This document shows positions 1 through 9,631 of a DNA stretch of 64,000 bases, in pieces. The notes beneath the pieces are model-generated. The model was not told the DNA's origin. It saw only the letters and a list, made by a program, of their open reading frames with translations, and did no database searches. Made by a program: the position numbers and the translations under genes. The stretch covers positions 1-64,000 of the forward strand of contig LFKV01000002.1 in assembly GCA_001189345.1 (NCBI GenBank), read 5' to 3'. Positions within the stretch are counted from its first letter, which is position 1; each line of letters starts with the position of its first letter. Source of the DNA: Candidatus Paraburkholderia kirkii. GTDB lineage: Bacteria > Pseudomonadota > Gammaproteobacteria > Burkholderiales > Burkholderiaceae.

Positions 1-740
1 GCATGTGCCAGGCACGCAGCTTCCCGGATCTGACCACCGGCGTAGAGTTCCGCGTAGCCGGCAAACGCGTCAGCCTGCAGTACGCCCTTGAAGCTGGCAA
101 GGTGTCGCTGCGGATGTTCGCCGCGACGATCCGGTGTATCAGCGAACCAGACTGCTGGAGCCTCAGTCGAACCACTGGGCCAATCATCGCGCACATATAC
201 CCAGAGCCGCCCCGTCTTCGTCTTGCCATTGCCCGGCGCGAGCACTGGCAACGGCGTGTCGTCGGCGTGAACCTTGGTGCCACCGAGCGCATAGCGGCGC
301 ACTGCGTCCACCAGCGGATCGAGCAGCCATGTCTGGCTGCCCAGCCAGTGGCACATGGTGCCCGACTCAATCTCGACGCCATCGCGCGCGTACATGACAG
401 ATTGCCGATAGAGCGGGATGTGATAGGCAAACTTCGATGTCGCGATATGTGCGAGCAATGCAGGCCCAGGAAGGCCCCGGTCAATTGGACGACTCGGCGC
501 GGCAGCCTGCACGATGCAGTCACAGCACGAACAGGCGAGTTTGGATTCGAGCTGCTCGGATATGTCTTCGCCCAGTGGCTTGAGCGTGCCACCGCAGCCG
601 GGGCAACGTTCTTCGGCCGGACGGTGCATGCGCTCTTCGCGTTCCAGATGATTGCGACCGAACTGCATGCGACGCAACTTCGCGATCCTCAGCTTCAGAT
701 CATCGATGTCGTCGGGCAGGTCGCTACCGGTCAGATCCAT
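1..740 (-). pseudogene. tnpC: IS66 transposase TnpC (DDE), partial
   Basis: The frame is open from ATG at 740 to the window edge, about 246 codons. It shows the LRRMQFGR segment, a CPGCGG zinc-binding knuckle, the CDCIVQA linker, and then the transposase core with the acidic motifs VHADDTP and LQADAFAGY that belong to the DDE catalytic site. Compared with the usual IS66 protein, the stretch between MQFGR and REERMHRP and the stretch before KLACS look shorter. This suggests in-frame internal deletions, from memory of the family rather than an alignment. The C-terminal half including the last catalytic residue is outside the window. An in-frame TAA lies just upstream of the ATG. Confidence 0.7.
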
Positions 741-791
741 GGCAGCAGTTTACGACTGTCTGCTGCACGCGGATCATCAGGTAACTGACGT

Positions 792-1139
792 TTACAAAGC
801 GCTGCGCGGGCGTGCTGCCTCGATCGGTTCGCGCCAGTCAAACCCTTCGAGAAGCAGCGCCAGTTGAGCCGTTGTCAGCGCCACAACACCAGTGTCAGCA
901 CGTGGCCATGCAAAACGTCCTTTCTCAAGGCGCTTTGCAAACAGACATAGGCCGCCATCGCTCCAGTACAACGCCTTCATAAGGTCACCACGGCGCCCTC
1001 TGAAGATAAAAACCTGGCCACCGTACGGATCCTTCTCAAGCACTGTCTGCACCTTCGCTGCAAGCGCATTAAAGCCGGATCACATGTCAGTGACGCCTGC
1101 GGCGATCCAGATCCGCGTATTTGCAGGCAGGCCGATCAT
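792..1139 (-). pseudogene. tnpB: IS66 TnpB (Orf2), interrupted by a nonsense codon
   Basis: Reading from ATG at 1139 gives the usual TnpB start (MIGLPANTRIWIAAGVTDM), then TGA at 1082-1080, after which the family sequence resumes in the same frame (VQTVLEKDPYGG, FRGRRGDLMKALYW, LLEGFDWREP) to a stop at 792. The stop replaces an arginine in the usual TDMRSGFN motif, so it is a point nonsense mutation at codon 20. The start overlaps the restored tnpA stop as TGATG, the normal IS66 arrangement for translational coupling. TnpB is an accessory protein needed by many IS66 elements, so the element is probably immobile unless complemented. Confidence 0.85.
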
Positions 1140-1545
1140 CAGAGAAGCCGCTCGAGTACCAGGCGCAAGATCGTCGCGTCGGGCGTGCCTTCTATCCGGA
1201 CGGAAGTATTGCCGTGCTGAAGCTCAATCCTGCCGCTCGTAGTAACTGGAGCGGCCTGCACAACTTCGTCGAATCCGGCAGATGGTCAGTTGCCCGATCG
1301 GGCTGAACATCGACAACAACAGGCAACATGGCCTGCGTCTGAGCATCTTCGACCAGCAGGCCCTGCGCGTACAGTTTGCGCCACGCCCATACCTGGTTGG
1401 CATTGACGTTGTTGTCGCGGGCGACCCGAGCGACCGAGGCTCCTGGTTCAAATGTCTGCTCGACGACCGTTCGTTTCCATTCCAACGGATGCCGCCGGTT
1501 CTGGCGCTTGGCCGGCAATTCGACTGTCTGAGACACTGTGTCCAT
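1139..1545 (-). pseudogene. tnpA: IS66 TnpA (Orf1), frameshifted
   Basis: From ATG at 1545 the protein has the family helix-turn-helix region (RRHPLEWKRTVVEQT, VARVARDNNVNANQVWAWR). Near 1283 the frame is lost. The expected C-terminus (DEVVQAAPV, SGRIELQHGN, ILRLVLERLL) is found in the next frame and ends at TGA 1141-1139, overlapping the tnpB start. Without the shift the product ends in unrelated residues. TnpA is thought to be a DNA-binding helper of IS66 transposition. A TTG at 1575 would extend the frame by ten codons, but the ATG at 1545 fits the family better. Confidence 0.8.
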
Positions 1546-1645
1546 TCTCCGCAGTTCGTGGACACTGTCGGTCAATCGCGTCCGTTGCGGCTGATGATTG
1601 CATCTTCTACCTAGAACGAGACAACGGTACAGATCGAGCGCTTAC

Positions 1646-2371
1646 GCGGCGGCGAACGCAATGGTCATCGGGTCGGCTTGCGAATCGGCGCCGCCATAGT
1701 ACACGAGGCCCGGGTTCGTCGACTTGATCTTGGTCAGAATCGCCTTGAAGTCCACGGCCTTGTCGTTCGTGAACTCGCGGTCGACGATCGTGCCGCCCGC
1801 CGCCTTCTCGAACTGGTCGGCAAGACCCTGGCCGTAAGCCGTGCGGTCGTCGACGATCGCGATCTTCTTAACCTTCAGGTTCTTCACCGCGAACTCACCC
1901 GCGACCGAGCCTTGCTGCGTGTCCGAGGTCATCATGCGGAAGGCGGTCTTGAAGCCTTGCGTCGTGTACTCGGGCGCCGTCGCCATCGCGATTTCCGGGA
2001 TGCCCACATTCGCGTAGATGCGCGATGCCGGGATCGTCGTGCCCGAGTTGAAGTGGCCGAGCATGCCCTTGATGCCGTCGTCGACGAGGCGCTGCGCGAC
2101 GGTCGTGCCCGTGCGCGGGTCGGCCTGGTCGTCCGCCGAGTTCAACACGATGCGAACCGGCTTGCCGCCGATCACCGGCTTCGTCGCGTTGAAATCTTCG
2201 ACGGCGAGCGTGATGCCGTTCTGCATGTCCTTACCGTAGTGCGCCTGCGCACCTGTCAGCGGTCCGGCGTAACCGATCTTCACGTCCTCTGTCTGCTGTG
2301 CGACGCGGTCCCCGCGAACAGGCCGGCGAGCGTCATGGCTGCCGCCAGCTTGGTCGTCGTGTGCTTCATAG
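1646..2371 (-). pseudogene. Branched-chain amino acid ABC transporter substrate-binding protein, truncated by IS66
   Basis: ATG at 2371 follows a clear AGGAGA ribosome site and opens a signal peptide (MKHTTTKLAAAMTLAGLF). The frame breaks near 2312: the mature start AQQTEDVKIGYAGPLTGAQ is in another frame. The mature part then runs well (GKDMQNGITLAVEDFNA, DDQADPRTGTTVAQRLVDD, VDDRTAYGQGLADQFEK), matching the periplasmic-binding-protein type 1 fold of LivK/LivJ. It is cut after about 213 residues by the IS66 end at 1645, where a full-length protein has about 370. It is thus doubly broken. An intact paralogue lies at 43823-44968. Confidence 0.88.
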
Positions 2372-2470
2372 CTTCTCCTGGTTCCAGTGTGGATGGGCAG
2401 CCTGTGCCGGGATCGCCGTGCCTGCTGCCGCTTGTTTGAATTCGTTTGAATCGAGCGTTCGAGCGATAAC

Positions 2471-5400
2471 TCAACCGATCGTCATCAAATTCGCATTACC
2501 GCCCGCCGCCGCCGTGTTCACACTCACCGAGCGTTCGGTCAGCAGACGTTCGAGCGCGTAGTCCTCGCCGTCGTGGCCGGCGTCGGCGAACGCTCCCGCC
2601 GCCACGCCCTGCACCGACACGATCGGCCCCGGGCGCTTCGCGACTTCCTTCACGAGCGACAGCAGCTCATCGCTGTCGCCCTCGAACAGCACGGCGTCGA
2701 AATCTGCCGATACGTCCTTGGCGCCTTTCTTCACCGATACATATGCCTTGAGCGCGGCCAGCAACGATGCCGCCAGCTGCTCGCCCGCCGAGCCCGAGAA
2801 CAACGCGCGATTGCCCGTCGCGAGCACGGCGGCCAGCTGGGCGCGCGCGCCGCTGGCAGTGGCCGGCACGCACAGCACCGTGCCGCGCGCGCCGAGCGTG
2901 TACGTGTTGCGCTCGCCGGTCGGGCCCGAGAGCGCCGCCGTCGCGCCCGCCATCACGTGCTGCAGATAATCGTCGCAACGCGCGGCCGTCTGCGGATCGC
3001 GCTCGCCGATCGCCCAGTCGCGCAAGGCGGTGAGCGCCGCGGCCGGCGTGCCCTTCGCCGCCGCCTGATCGACCACGAGCGTGCTCGCGAGCGACTTCGG
3101 CAAGCCCGTCGGGCGCTTGGCCAGCAAGCGCTGCAGATACAGCGCGCCGCCCGCCTTCGGACCCGTGCCCGACAACCCTTCGCCGCCGAACGGCTGCACG
3201 CCGACCACCGCGCCGATCACGTTGCGGTTCACGTAGATGTTGCCCACGTGCGCCCGTGCGATCACATGCGCGATGGTTTCGTCGATGCGCGTATGGATGC
3301 CGAGCGTGAGGCCATAGCCGGTCGAGCGAATTTGGTCGAGGAGTTTCAAGATTCGCCCGGCGATAACGCACCACGTGCAGCACCGGGCCGAACACTTCGC
3401 GCTTCAGCTCGTCGATGCCGTCGAGCTCGATGAGTGTCGGCGGCACGAACGTGCCCTGCGCGCAGCTCTCCGGCAGCGGCAGCTGCACCACCTTGCGGCC
3501 TTTCTCGCGCATCGCGGCGATGTGCGCATCGATGCCGCGCTTCGCATCGGCGTCAATCACCGGGCCGACGTCGACCGAGAGGCGATCCGGATTGCCGACC
3601 GCCAGCTGGTTCATCGCGCCGGTGAGCATCTCGAGCGTGCGGTCGGCGATGTCGTCCTGCAGGCACAGCACGCGCAGCGCCGAGCAGCGCTGGCCCGCCG
3701 AATCGAACGACGACTGCAGCACGTCCGCCACCACCTGCTCCGCGAGCGCCGACGAATCGACGATCATCGCGTTCTGGCCGCCCGTTTCGGCGATCAGCGG
3801 AATCGGCCGGCCGTCCGGATCGAGGCGTTCGGAGAGCGTCTTGTTGATGAGGCGCGCCACTTCCGTCGAACCCGTGAACATCACGGCGCGCGTGCGCGGA
3901 TCGGGACGAGCGCCGCGCCCACGGTCTCGCCGTTGCCCGGCAGCAGTTGCACCGCGCCCGTCGGCACGCCCGCTTCGCGCAGGATGCGCACGGCTTGCGC
4001 GGCGATCAGCGGCGTCTGCTCGGCGGGCTTCGCGAGCACCGGATTGCCGGCCGCGAGCGCGGCGGCCACCTGGCCCATGAAGATCGCGAGCGGGAAATTC
4101 CACGGGCTGATGCACACTAACCGGACCGAGCGGGCGATGCGTATCGTTCGAGAACTCGCCGCGAATCTGCGCGGAGTAGTAGCGCAGGAAGTCGATGGCT
4201 TCGCGGATCTCGGCCACCGCGTTCGGCAGCGACTTGCCCGCTTCGCGCACGACGAGGCCCATCAACGTGTGCATCTGCGCCTCGAGCAGGTCGGCGGCGC
4301 GCGCGAGGCAATCCGCGCGATCCTCGACGGGCGTCGCCTGCCAGATCGGCGCGGCGGCGACCGCATTCGCGATCGCTGTGCTCACCTCTTCCGGCGACGC
4401 TTCCACCACCGTGCCGACGACATCGCGCAGATCCGACGGATTGCGGACCTCGCGCACGACGCCGCTGCCAAAGCTGCCGCCTTCGAGCATCGGTTCGGCG
4501 CGCCACGGATGATTCGCGCTCGCGAGCAGTGCCGACGACAGCGACGCCAGGCGATGCTCGTTCGACAGATCGAGGCCCATCGAGTTGGCACGCTCGTTGC
4601 CGTACAGATGGCGCGGCAGCAGAATCTTCGCGTGCGACGCGCCGAGCGGCACGATCTGCTGCGCTTCCTCGATCGGATCCTGCACGAGATCCTTCACCGG
4701 AATCGTTTCGTCGGCGATGCGGTTCACGAACGACGTGTTCGCCCCGTTCTCCAGCAGACGGCGCACGAGGTACGCGAGCAGCGTCTCGTGCGTGCCGACC
4801 GGCGCGTACACGCGGCACGGACGGTTCAGCTTGTCGCGGCCGGTGACTTCCTCATACAGCGGCTCGCCCATGCCGTGCAGGCACTGGAACTCGTACTGGC
4901 CGGGATAGTAGTTCTGACCCGCGAGGTGATAGATGGCCGAGAGCGTGTAGGCGTTGTGCGTCGCGAATTGCGGATAGACCGCATCGGGCGCCGCGAGCGG
5001 CTTCTTCGCGCACGCGAGGTACGAGATGTCCGTGTAGATCTTGCGCGTGTACACCGGATAGCCTTCGAGGCCGCCGACCTGCGCGCGCTTGATTTCCGTG
5101 TCCCAGTACGCGCCCTTCACGAGGCGGATCATCAGGCGATGGCGGCTGCGGCGCGCCAAATCGATCAGATAGTCGATCATGAACAGGCAGCGCTTCTGAT
5201 ACCCCTACATCACGAAGCCGATGCCGTTCCAGTCCGAGAGCTCCGGATCGAAGCACAGCGCTTCGAGCAGATCGAGCGACAATTCCAGACGGTCGGCTTC
5301 CTCGGCGTCGATGTTCAGGCCGATGTCATAGCGGCGCGCCAGTTGCGCGAGCGCGCGGCAGCAGCTCGTTCATCGTGCGTTCCTGCTGGGCGCGCGAGTA

Positions 5401-6422
5401 GCGCGGATGCAGCGCGGGGAGCTTGATCGAGATGCCCGGGCCTTCGTAGATGCCGCGCACGCCGCCGCCTTGCCGATCGCGTGGATCGCCTGCTCGTAGG
5501 AGGCGTAGTAGCGCTGCGCGTCTTCCTCGGTCGTCGCGGCTTCGCCGAGCATGTCGTAGGAGTAGCGGAAACCGCGCGCCTCGTACTTGCCGGCTGTTCG
5601 CGAGCGCCTCGGAAATCGTCTCGCCGGTGACGAACTGCTCGCCCATCAGGCGCATCGCCATGTCCACCACGCCCTTGCGGATCAGCGGCTCGCCGCCACG
5701 GCCGATCAGGCGCGTGAGCGCGGAGGAAAGGCCCACTTCGCTGTTCGTCGTCACCAGCTTGCCGGTAATCATCAAACCCCAAGTCGCCGCGTTCACGAAC
5801 AGCGACGGCGCCTGGCCCATGTGCGATTTCCAGTCGCCCTTGCTGATCTTGTCGCGGATCAGCGCATCGCGCGTGGCGCGGTCGCGCATCGCGCGTGGCG
5901 CGGTCGGGAATACGCAGCAGCGCCTCGGCGAGGCACATCAGCGCGACGCCTTCCTGGCTGGAGAGAGAACTCGTGGATCAGCCCTTCGACGCCGCCGCCC
6001 GTGTGCTTCGCGCGCAGCGCTTCGACAAGCCGGGTCGCGAGCTTCTCCGTCTCGGCCGCGACCGTCGCGGGCAGGCGCGCCTGCCCGATCAGGAACGGCA
6101 CGCACTCCGGCTCGGGGCGGCGATAGGCGGCGGTGGTCGCGGCGCGCAGCATCGATTGCGGCTGCACGTTCTGCGCGAAGTCGAGGAAGGGATGCGGGGC
6201 ACCGTCTTCGTCGTTGTCCACGGAAGCGGCATCCGCCAGCTCGGACGAGCCGTTCGCGCCCGTCAGTTCGGGCGAAAGCTGACCGTGTTCGATGCGCTCG
6301 AGGTAAGCGAAGATCGCCTCCTTGATCAGCCAGTGAGGAGTGCGCTCGAGACGCGTCGCGGCATCCTTGAGCCGGGAACGCAGCAAATCGTCGACTTTGA
6401 CGCCTAGGGTTGTGCTCGCCAT
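2471..6422 (-). pseudogene. putA: Trifunctional proline utilization protein PutA, multiply disrupted
   Basis: PutA oxidises proline to glutamate through proline dehydrogenase and P5C dehydrogenase and, in this long form, represses its own operon through an N-terminal ribbon-helix-helix. All parts are recognisable: RHH (TTLGVKVDDLLRSRLKDAA, TPHWLIKEAIFAYLE) after ATG 6422, the PRODH barrel (EGPGISIKLPALHPRYS, RLMIRLVKGAYWD), the aldehyde dehydrogenase (AETGGQNAMIVDSSA, FDSAGQRCSALRV) and the C-terminal ENANLMTIG-like end at 2471. The length of about 1317 codons is normal, but the frame is broken at about 5968 (loss of 2 in a TC run), 5862-5905 (22-bp tandem duplication), about 5600, about 5460, about 5350, about 4120, about 3905 and about 3349. 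A TAG replaces a glutamine codon at 5207-5205. Adjacent priA and hemE are clean, which argues against uniformly poor sequence. Confidence 0.92.
5862..5905. repeat. Perfect 22-bp tandem duplication inside putA
   Basis: The bases 5862-5883 are repeated exactly at 5884-5905. In protein terms the duplication repeats the DRATRDA segment of PutA and, because 22 is not a multiple of three, shifts the frame. It is a slippage- or recombination-type event rather than a base-call error. Confidence 0.95.
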
Positions 6423-6735
6423 GTTTCCTTCGTTTGCCGGTCGCGCCCACCCGGCCGATGACCAAAAAGTTGGCGAATCGTACCCCGCTGTAATAAAAGG
6501 CGCAACCGAGATTTTCGATAGGGTTGCACCATATTGAAAGCCTTGTGGCACAAGGCTTTCAGCGGTGCGCCACCGGATGGCGGCCAGCACTTTTTGCCTA
6601 GTAGTTTCCCTAACCCAAATATTTTTGGGACAACCCCCTACGTAAATCCCGGGACGTCGCCGATATAAACGCAATGCGAGCCGCCGGCGCGGCATTCGCA
6701 GTCAAGGCACCGCGGTCTCGGGGAGAGCAACGAGC
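6423..6735. other. Intergenic region putA / small membrane protein
   Basis: This is a divergent promoter region of about 310 bp, richer in A/T than the flanking genes. It holds the candidate PutA operator and the three inverted repeats described separately. I see no further gene. A purine-rich GGGGAGAGC precedes the small ORF starting at 6736. Confidence 0.6.
6502..6561. promoter_or_regulatory. Candidate PutA operator and inverted repeats upstream of putA
   Basis: GTTGCA at 6523-6528 matches the hexamer recognised by the PutA ribbon-helix-helix in E. coli. A facing GCAACC lies at 6502-6507, giving an inverted pair. Directly beside it is a near-perfect inverted repeat with 13-bp arms (6535-6547 and 6549-6561). 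A third, short one is at 6616-6631 (CCCAAA/TTTGGG). Since the adjacent gene encodes an RHH-type PutA, autoregulation at this site is plausible, though unproven. Confidence 0.45.
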
Positions 6736-6891
6736 ATGAGCATTTGGATGGTCGTAACAAGCGTTTGGGTGATGTTCGCAATCTGCGTCGTCTTGTTCGT
6801 GAGGGGCGCGTCGCCGCACGTGCAGCGGTCCGACGAGGTCCGCGACGACGGCGGCGAGGCGCCCGCGGAGATGCCCCGCGCGAAAATCTGA
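6736..6891 (+). CDS. Small single-pass membrane protein, 51 aa, unknown function
   Basis: ATG at 6736 follows GGGGAGAGC at suitable spacing. The product starts MSIWMVVTSVWVMFAICVVL, a strongly hydrophobic N-terminal helix of about 20 residues, followed by a short charged tail (QRSDEVRDDGGE) ending at TGA 6889-6891. The topology suggests a membrane-anchored micropeptide with a soluble tail. It stands alone on the plus strand between putA and priA, both minus. I do not recognise the family. Function is unknown and the call rests on start, RBS and composition only. Confidence 0.55.
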   Translation: MSIWMVVTSVWVMFAICVVLFVRGASPHVQRSDEVRDDGGEAPAEMPRAKI

Positions 6892-6942
6892 ATGGCGTGA
6901 GGCGCCGGTTGCGCCGCGGGGCGCGGCCGGCTCTCGCCGGCA

Positions 6943-9195
6943 TCACACGTCCTGCGGATCGACTTCCACGCTCCAACGCAGCACGCCCTTAAGCGAACGC
7001 AGTACCGGCTGCCACGCGCGCAGCGACGCCTGGAGCGCAGCCCGCGAGGCGCTTTCCAGCAGCAGTTGCGCCCGGTGCACGTTGAACACCTTCACGATGG
7101 TGAACGGCACCGCGTCGTAGACCGTCACGCGGTCCGCGCCGGGCAAGGATCCGAACGCCGCCGCCGCCCCTTCCAGAAACGCCAGCGCCGCTTCCAGCGT
7201 GCGGCCTTCGGCGCGCAGCATCGCCTGATAGACGAAGGGGGGCAGACGCGCGTCGCGCCGTTCGGCGAGCGTCGCGTTGGCGAAGCCGACGTAGTCCTGC
7301 CACGTCAGCGCCTGAAACAGCGCGTGGCGCGGATAGCGCGTCTGAATCATCACTTCGCCGGGCAATCCGGCACGCCCGGCGCGTCCGCTGACTTGTGTCA
7401 GTTGCACGAAGAGGCGTTCGCCCGCGCGGAAGTCGTGCGAGAAGAGCGCGGTATCCGCATTGAGCACGCCGACGAGCGTCACGCGCCGGAAGTCGTGGCC
7501 CTTGGCGATCATCTGAGTGCCGACGAGGATGTCGACTTCGCCCGCGTGCACATCGGAAAAGAGCGCCTGCGCGCTGCCCTTGCGGCGCGTGCTGTCGGCA
7601 TCGATGCGCAGCACCCGCGCGCCCGGCACCACGCTGGCGAGCGTTTCCTCGACGCGCTGCGTGCCGCGGCCCATCGGCGCGATATCGATGTTGCCGCAGT
7701 CCGGACACGACTTCGGAATGCGCGCTTCCCAGCCGCAGTGATGGCAGCGCAGCGCGCGCTCGGGCTTGTACAGCACGGCGTACGCGCTGCAGCGCGGGCA
7801 GCCGGCGACCCAGCCGCACGCGTCGCACGAAAGGATCGGCGCATAGCCCCGCCGGTTCAGGAACACGAGGCTCTGCTCGCCGCGCTCGAGGCGCGTCTTC
7901 AAGGCGGCGATGAGCGGCCCCGCCAGCCCTTCGACCCATGCGCGGCCGCGCCGCCTTTCCTCTTCGAGGTCGATGAGCTTGACGCTCGGCAACGCCGCTT
8001 CGGCAACGGCGCGGCGCGTGAGCGTCAGGCGCGTGTAGCGGCCTTGCTCCGCCTGCCACCAGGTTTCGAGCGAGGGCGTCGCCGATCCGAGCACGACGGG
8101 AATGTCGAGTTGCTTCGCGCGATAGATCGCCAGATCGCGCGCGGAGTAGCGCAAGCCTTCCTGCTGCTTGTAGGCGGGATCGTGCTCCTCATCGACGACG
8201 ATGATCGCGAGCCGGGGCATCGACGCGAGAATCGCGAGGCGCGTGCCGAGCACGATGCGCGCGCTTCCCGTATGCGCCGCAAGCCAGTTGCGCGCTCGCT
8301 CGCCTTCGGCGAGGCCGCTGTGCATCGTGACGATCGACCCTTCGGCCAAGGCCGCGAACCGCGCGCGAAAGGCGGCCTCGAATTGCGGTGTCAGGTTGAT
8401 TTCGGGCACGAAAACGAGTGCTTGCGCATCGGGACGCACGGCGAGCAGTTCGGCCAGCGCGTGCAGATACACCTCGGTCTTGCCACTGCCCGTCACGCCG
8501 TGCAGCAGGAACGGCGCGAAGCCTTCCGCGCCCGAGATGGCTTCGACGGCGTCGCGCTGTTCGTCCGTCAGCACGGGCAGCGCCGCGGAACCTGCCGGCG
8601 CGACGCGCATTTGCGCGGGTTCAGCCGCGGCGCCGTCACTCGACTCCGCGAGCTCGATCCAGCCGCGCGCCAGCCAGTCCTCGAAAGTTGCGCTTGCCTT
8701 GGGATGCAGCGCACGGGCGTCGGACATGCCGAGCGACGGCTGCTCGGCAAGCGCATCCGCCAGGCGGCGCAAGGCGCTCGCACGTGAGGGCAGCGCGCCG
8801 GGCAGTTGCGCGCGGCCTGCCGGCAAGAGCCGGTAGCGTTCGTCGACCGCGAAAAGACGATTCCACCGCGATGCGTCGCGCAATGCCTGAGGCAGCGCCG
8901 GCAACGCGACTTCACCCAGGCCGCGCTGATAATAATCGGCGGCGAAACCGGCAAGCGCGATCCATGCGTCGGACAGCGGCGCGCAGGCAGAACAGATGGC
9001 GCTGACGTTGCGCAGCTTGTCGGCGGGCACGTCGCTCGTCGCGATGACTTCGCAGATCAGTCCCACCACCTCGCGCCGTCCGAACGGAACCAGCACGAGC
9101 GAGCCGGCGGCGGGCGGCTCGGGCAACGCATAGCGGTAATCGAACAGCACGGGCATCGGCTGATCGACGGCCACCCGGACGAAAACGTCCGTCAT
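6943..9195 (-). CDS. priA: Primosomal protein N' (replication restart helicase PriA)
   Basis: PriA reloads the replisome at collapsed forks. The 750-residue protein from ATG 9195 (MTDVFVRVAV) has the N-terminal DNA-binding region (PMPVLFDYRYALPE, LVPFGRREVVG). Its helicase core shows Walker A GVTGSGKTEVYL near residue 240 and the DEEH box (VVDEEHDPAYKQQEGLRYS). Eight cysteines form the zinc module (CDACGW, CPRCS, CHHCGW, CPDCG), and conserved C-terminal helicase motifs follow (GTQMIAKGHDF, QVSGRAGRAG). The reading frame could start five codons earlier, but MTDVFVRVAV fits the family. Gene intact. It is preceded by a 436-bp gap containing DnaA-box-like sequences. Confidence 0.97.
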   Translation of the reverse strand: MTDVFVRVAVDQPMPVLFDYRYALPEPPAAGSLVLVPFGRREVVGLICEVIATSDVPADKLRNVSAICSACAPLSDAWIALAGFAADYYQRGLGEVALPALPQALRDASRWNRLFAVDERYRLLPAGRAQLPGALPSRASALRRLADALAEQPSLGMSDARALHPKASATFEDWLARGWIELAESSDGAAAEPAQMRVAPAGSAALPVLTDEQRDAVEAISGAEGFAPFLLHGVTGSGKTEVYLHALAELLAVRPDAQALVFVPEINLTPQFEAAFRARFAALAEGSIVTMHSGLAEGERARNWLAAHTGSARIVLGTRLAILASMPRLAIIVVDEEHDPAYKQQEGLRYSARDLAIYRAKQLDIPVVLGSATPSLETWWQAEQGRYTRLTLTRRAVAEAALPSVKLIDLEEERRRGRAWVEGLAGPLIAALKTRLERGEQSLVFLNRRGYAPILSCDACGWVAGCPRCSAYAVLYKPERALRCHHCGWEARIPKSCPDCGNIDIAPMGRGTQRVEETLASVVPGARVLRIDADSTRRKGSAQALFSDVHAGEVDILVGTQMIAKGHDFRRVTLVGVLNADTALFSHDFRAGERLFVQLTQVSGRAGRAGLPGEVMIQTRYPRHALFQALTWQDYVGFANATLAERRDARLPPFVYQAMLRAEGRTLEAALAFLEGAAAAFGSLPGADRVTVYDAVPFTIVKVFNVHRAQLLLESASRAALQASLRAWQPVLRSLKGVLRWSVEVDPQDV

Positions 9196-9631
9196 CGTGC
9201 GCAACTCCACGCACGGAGGCTCGATACGAGGGCGCGGCTCGGCCGGGCGAAGTTAAAGTAAAACATCAGAAACGCCGATAAACCGCAGATTATTTTTGGA
9301 TTTCCGCTGCTTTCCACAGGTCTGTGGATAACTTTGTTGAGAAGTCCCGCCGGGGTTGCCGCAAACAATGACAGGAATCCCTTATGTGCGTTTGCCCACA
9401 TTTCGGGTAAAACTGCCGAATTTCGTTAAAAATCATTCACTTACACAGCACATAGAGATCTGTTATTGGTTGCGGCGTGCCATATGTCTGATGGCGCGCC
9501 GCAGCGAACAAAATGTGCATAAGTACGGTCTTGACATCGCACGCGGCCGCGTAAGGCGGGCGATCCCGACGAAATCCTCAAGACGCTGGCGCTCCGGTCC
9601 GGCGCCTCGATACTGCGTTGCAACATGCCTC
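9196..9631. other. Intergenic region hemE-priA with DnaA-box-like sites
   Basis: This is an A/T-richer interval upstream of priA and downstream of hemE. It contains TGTGGATAA at 9323-9331 (exact reverse complement of the TTATCCACA DnaA box) and a facing TTTCCACA at 9311-9318. Together these give 7-bp arms 9313-9319 and 9322-9328. A weaker TGTGCATAA lies at 9514-9522. No open frame here looks like a gene. It probably includes the priA promoter. Confidence 0.5.
9471..9503 (-). terminator. Strong hairpin downstream of hemE (terminator or mRNA 3' end)
   Basis: Arms 9471-9482 and 9492-9503 pair over 12 bp with a single G-T wobble and a 9-nt loop. It lies about 130 bp after the hemE stop on the same strand. 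There is no T-run after it, so it is not a canonical intrinsic terminator. It could mark an mRNA end or block read-through into priA. Confidence 0.4.

Larger units (their letters stand above)
1..1645 (-). mobile_element. IS66-family insertion sequence, 3' part cut by window edge
   Basis: Three consecutive minus-strand reading frames match the classic IS66 order tnpA (regulator-like), tnpB and tnpC (DDE transposase). The left end is visible: read on the minus strand the element begins GTAAGCG at 1645, the typical IS66 terminal start, and just beyond it lies the interrupted livK-type gene. The other end and the 8-bp target duplication lie outside the window. The element is itself decayed: a frameshift in tnpA, a stop in tnpB, and apparent gaps in tnpC. 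It is therefore probably no longer autonomous (inference). Confidence 0.85.

Noticed and set aside
3375-5426. A 683-codon plus-strand frame opposite putA
   Set aside because: No recognisable domain, biased composition. The minus strand carries PutA motifs throughout.
6926-6941. GCCGGC-TCTC-GCCGGC hairpin near the priA stop
   Set aside because: Short stem, no T-run on either strand. Common by chance at this GC content.
9196-9631. Possible chromosomal origin because of DnaA boxes
   Set aside because: No dnaA, dnaN, rpmH or gyrB nearby and only two or three boxes. Origin-proximal location is likely, oriC itself is not shown.
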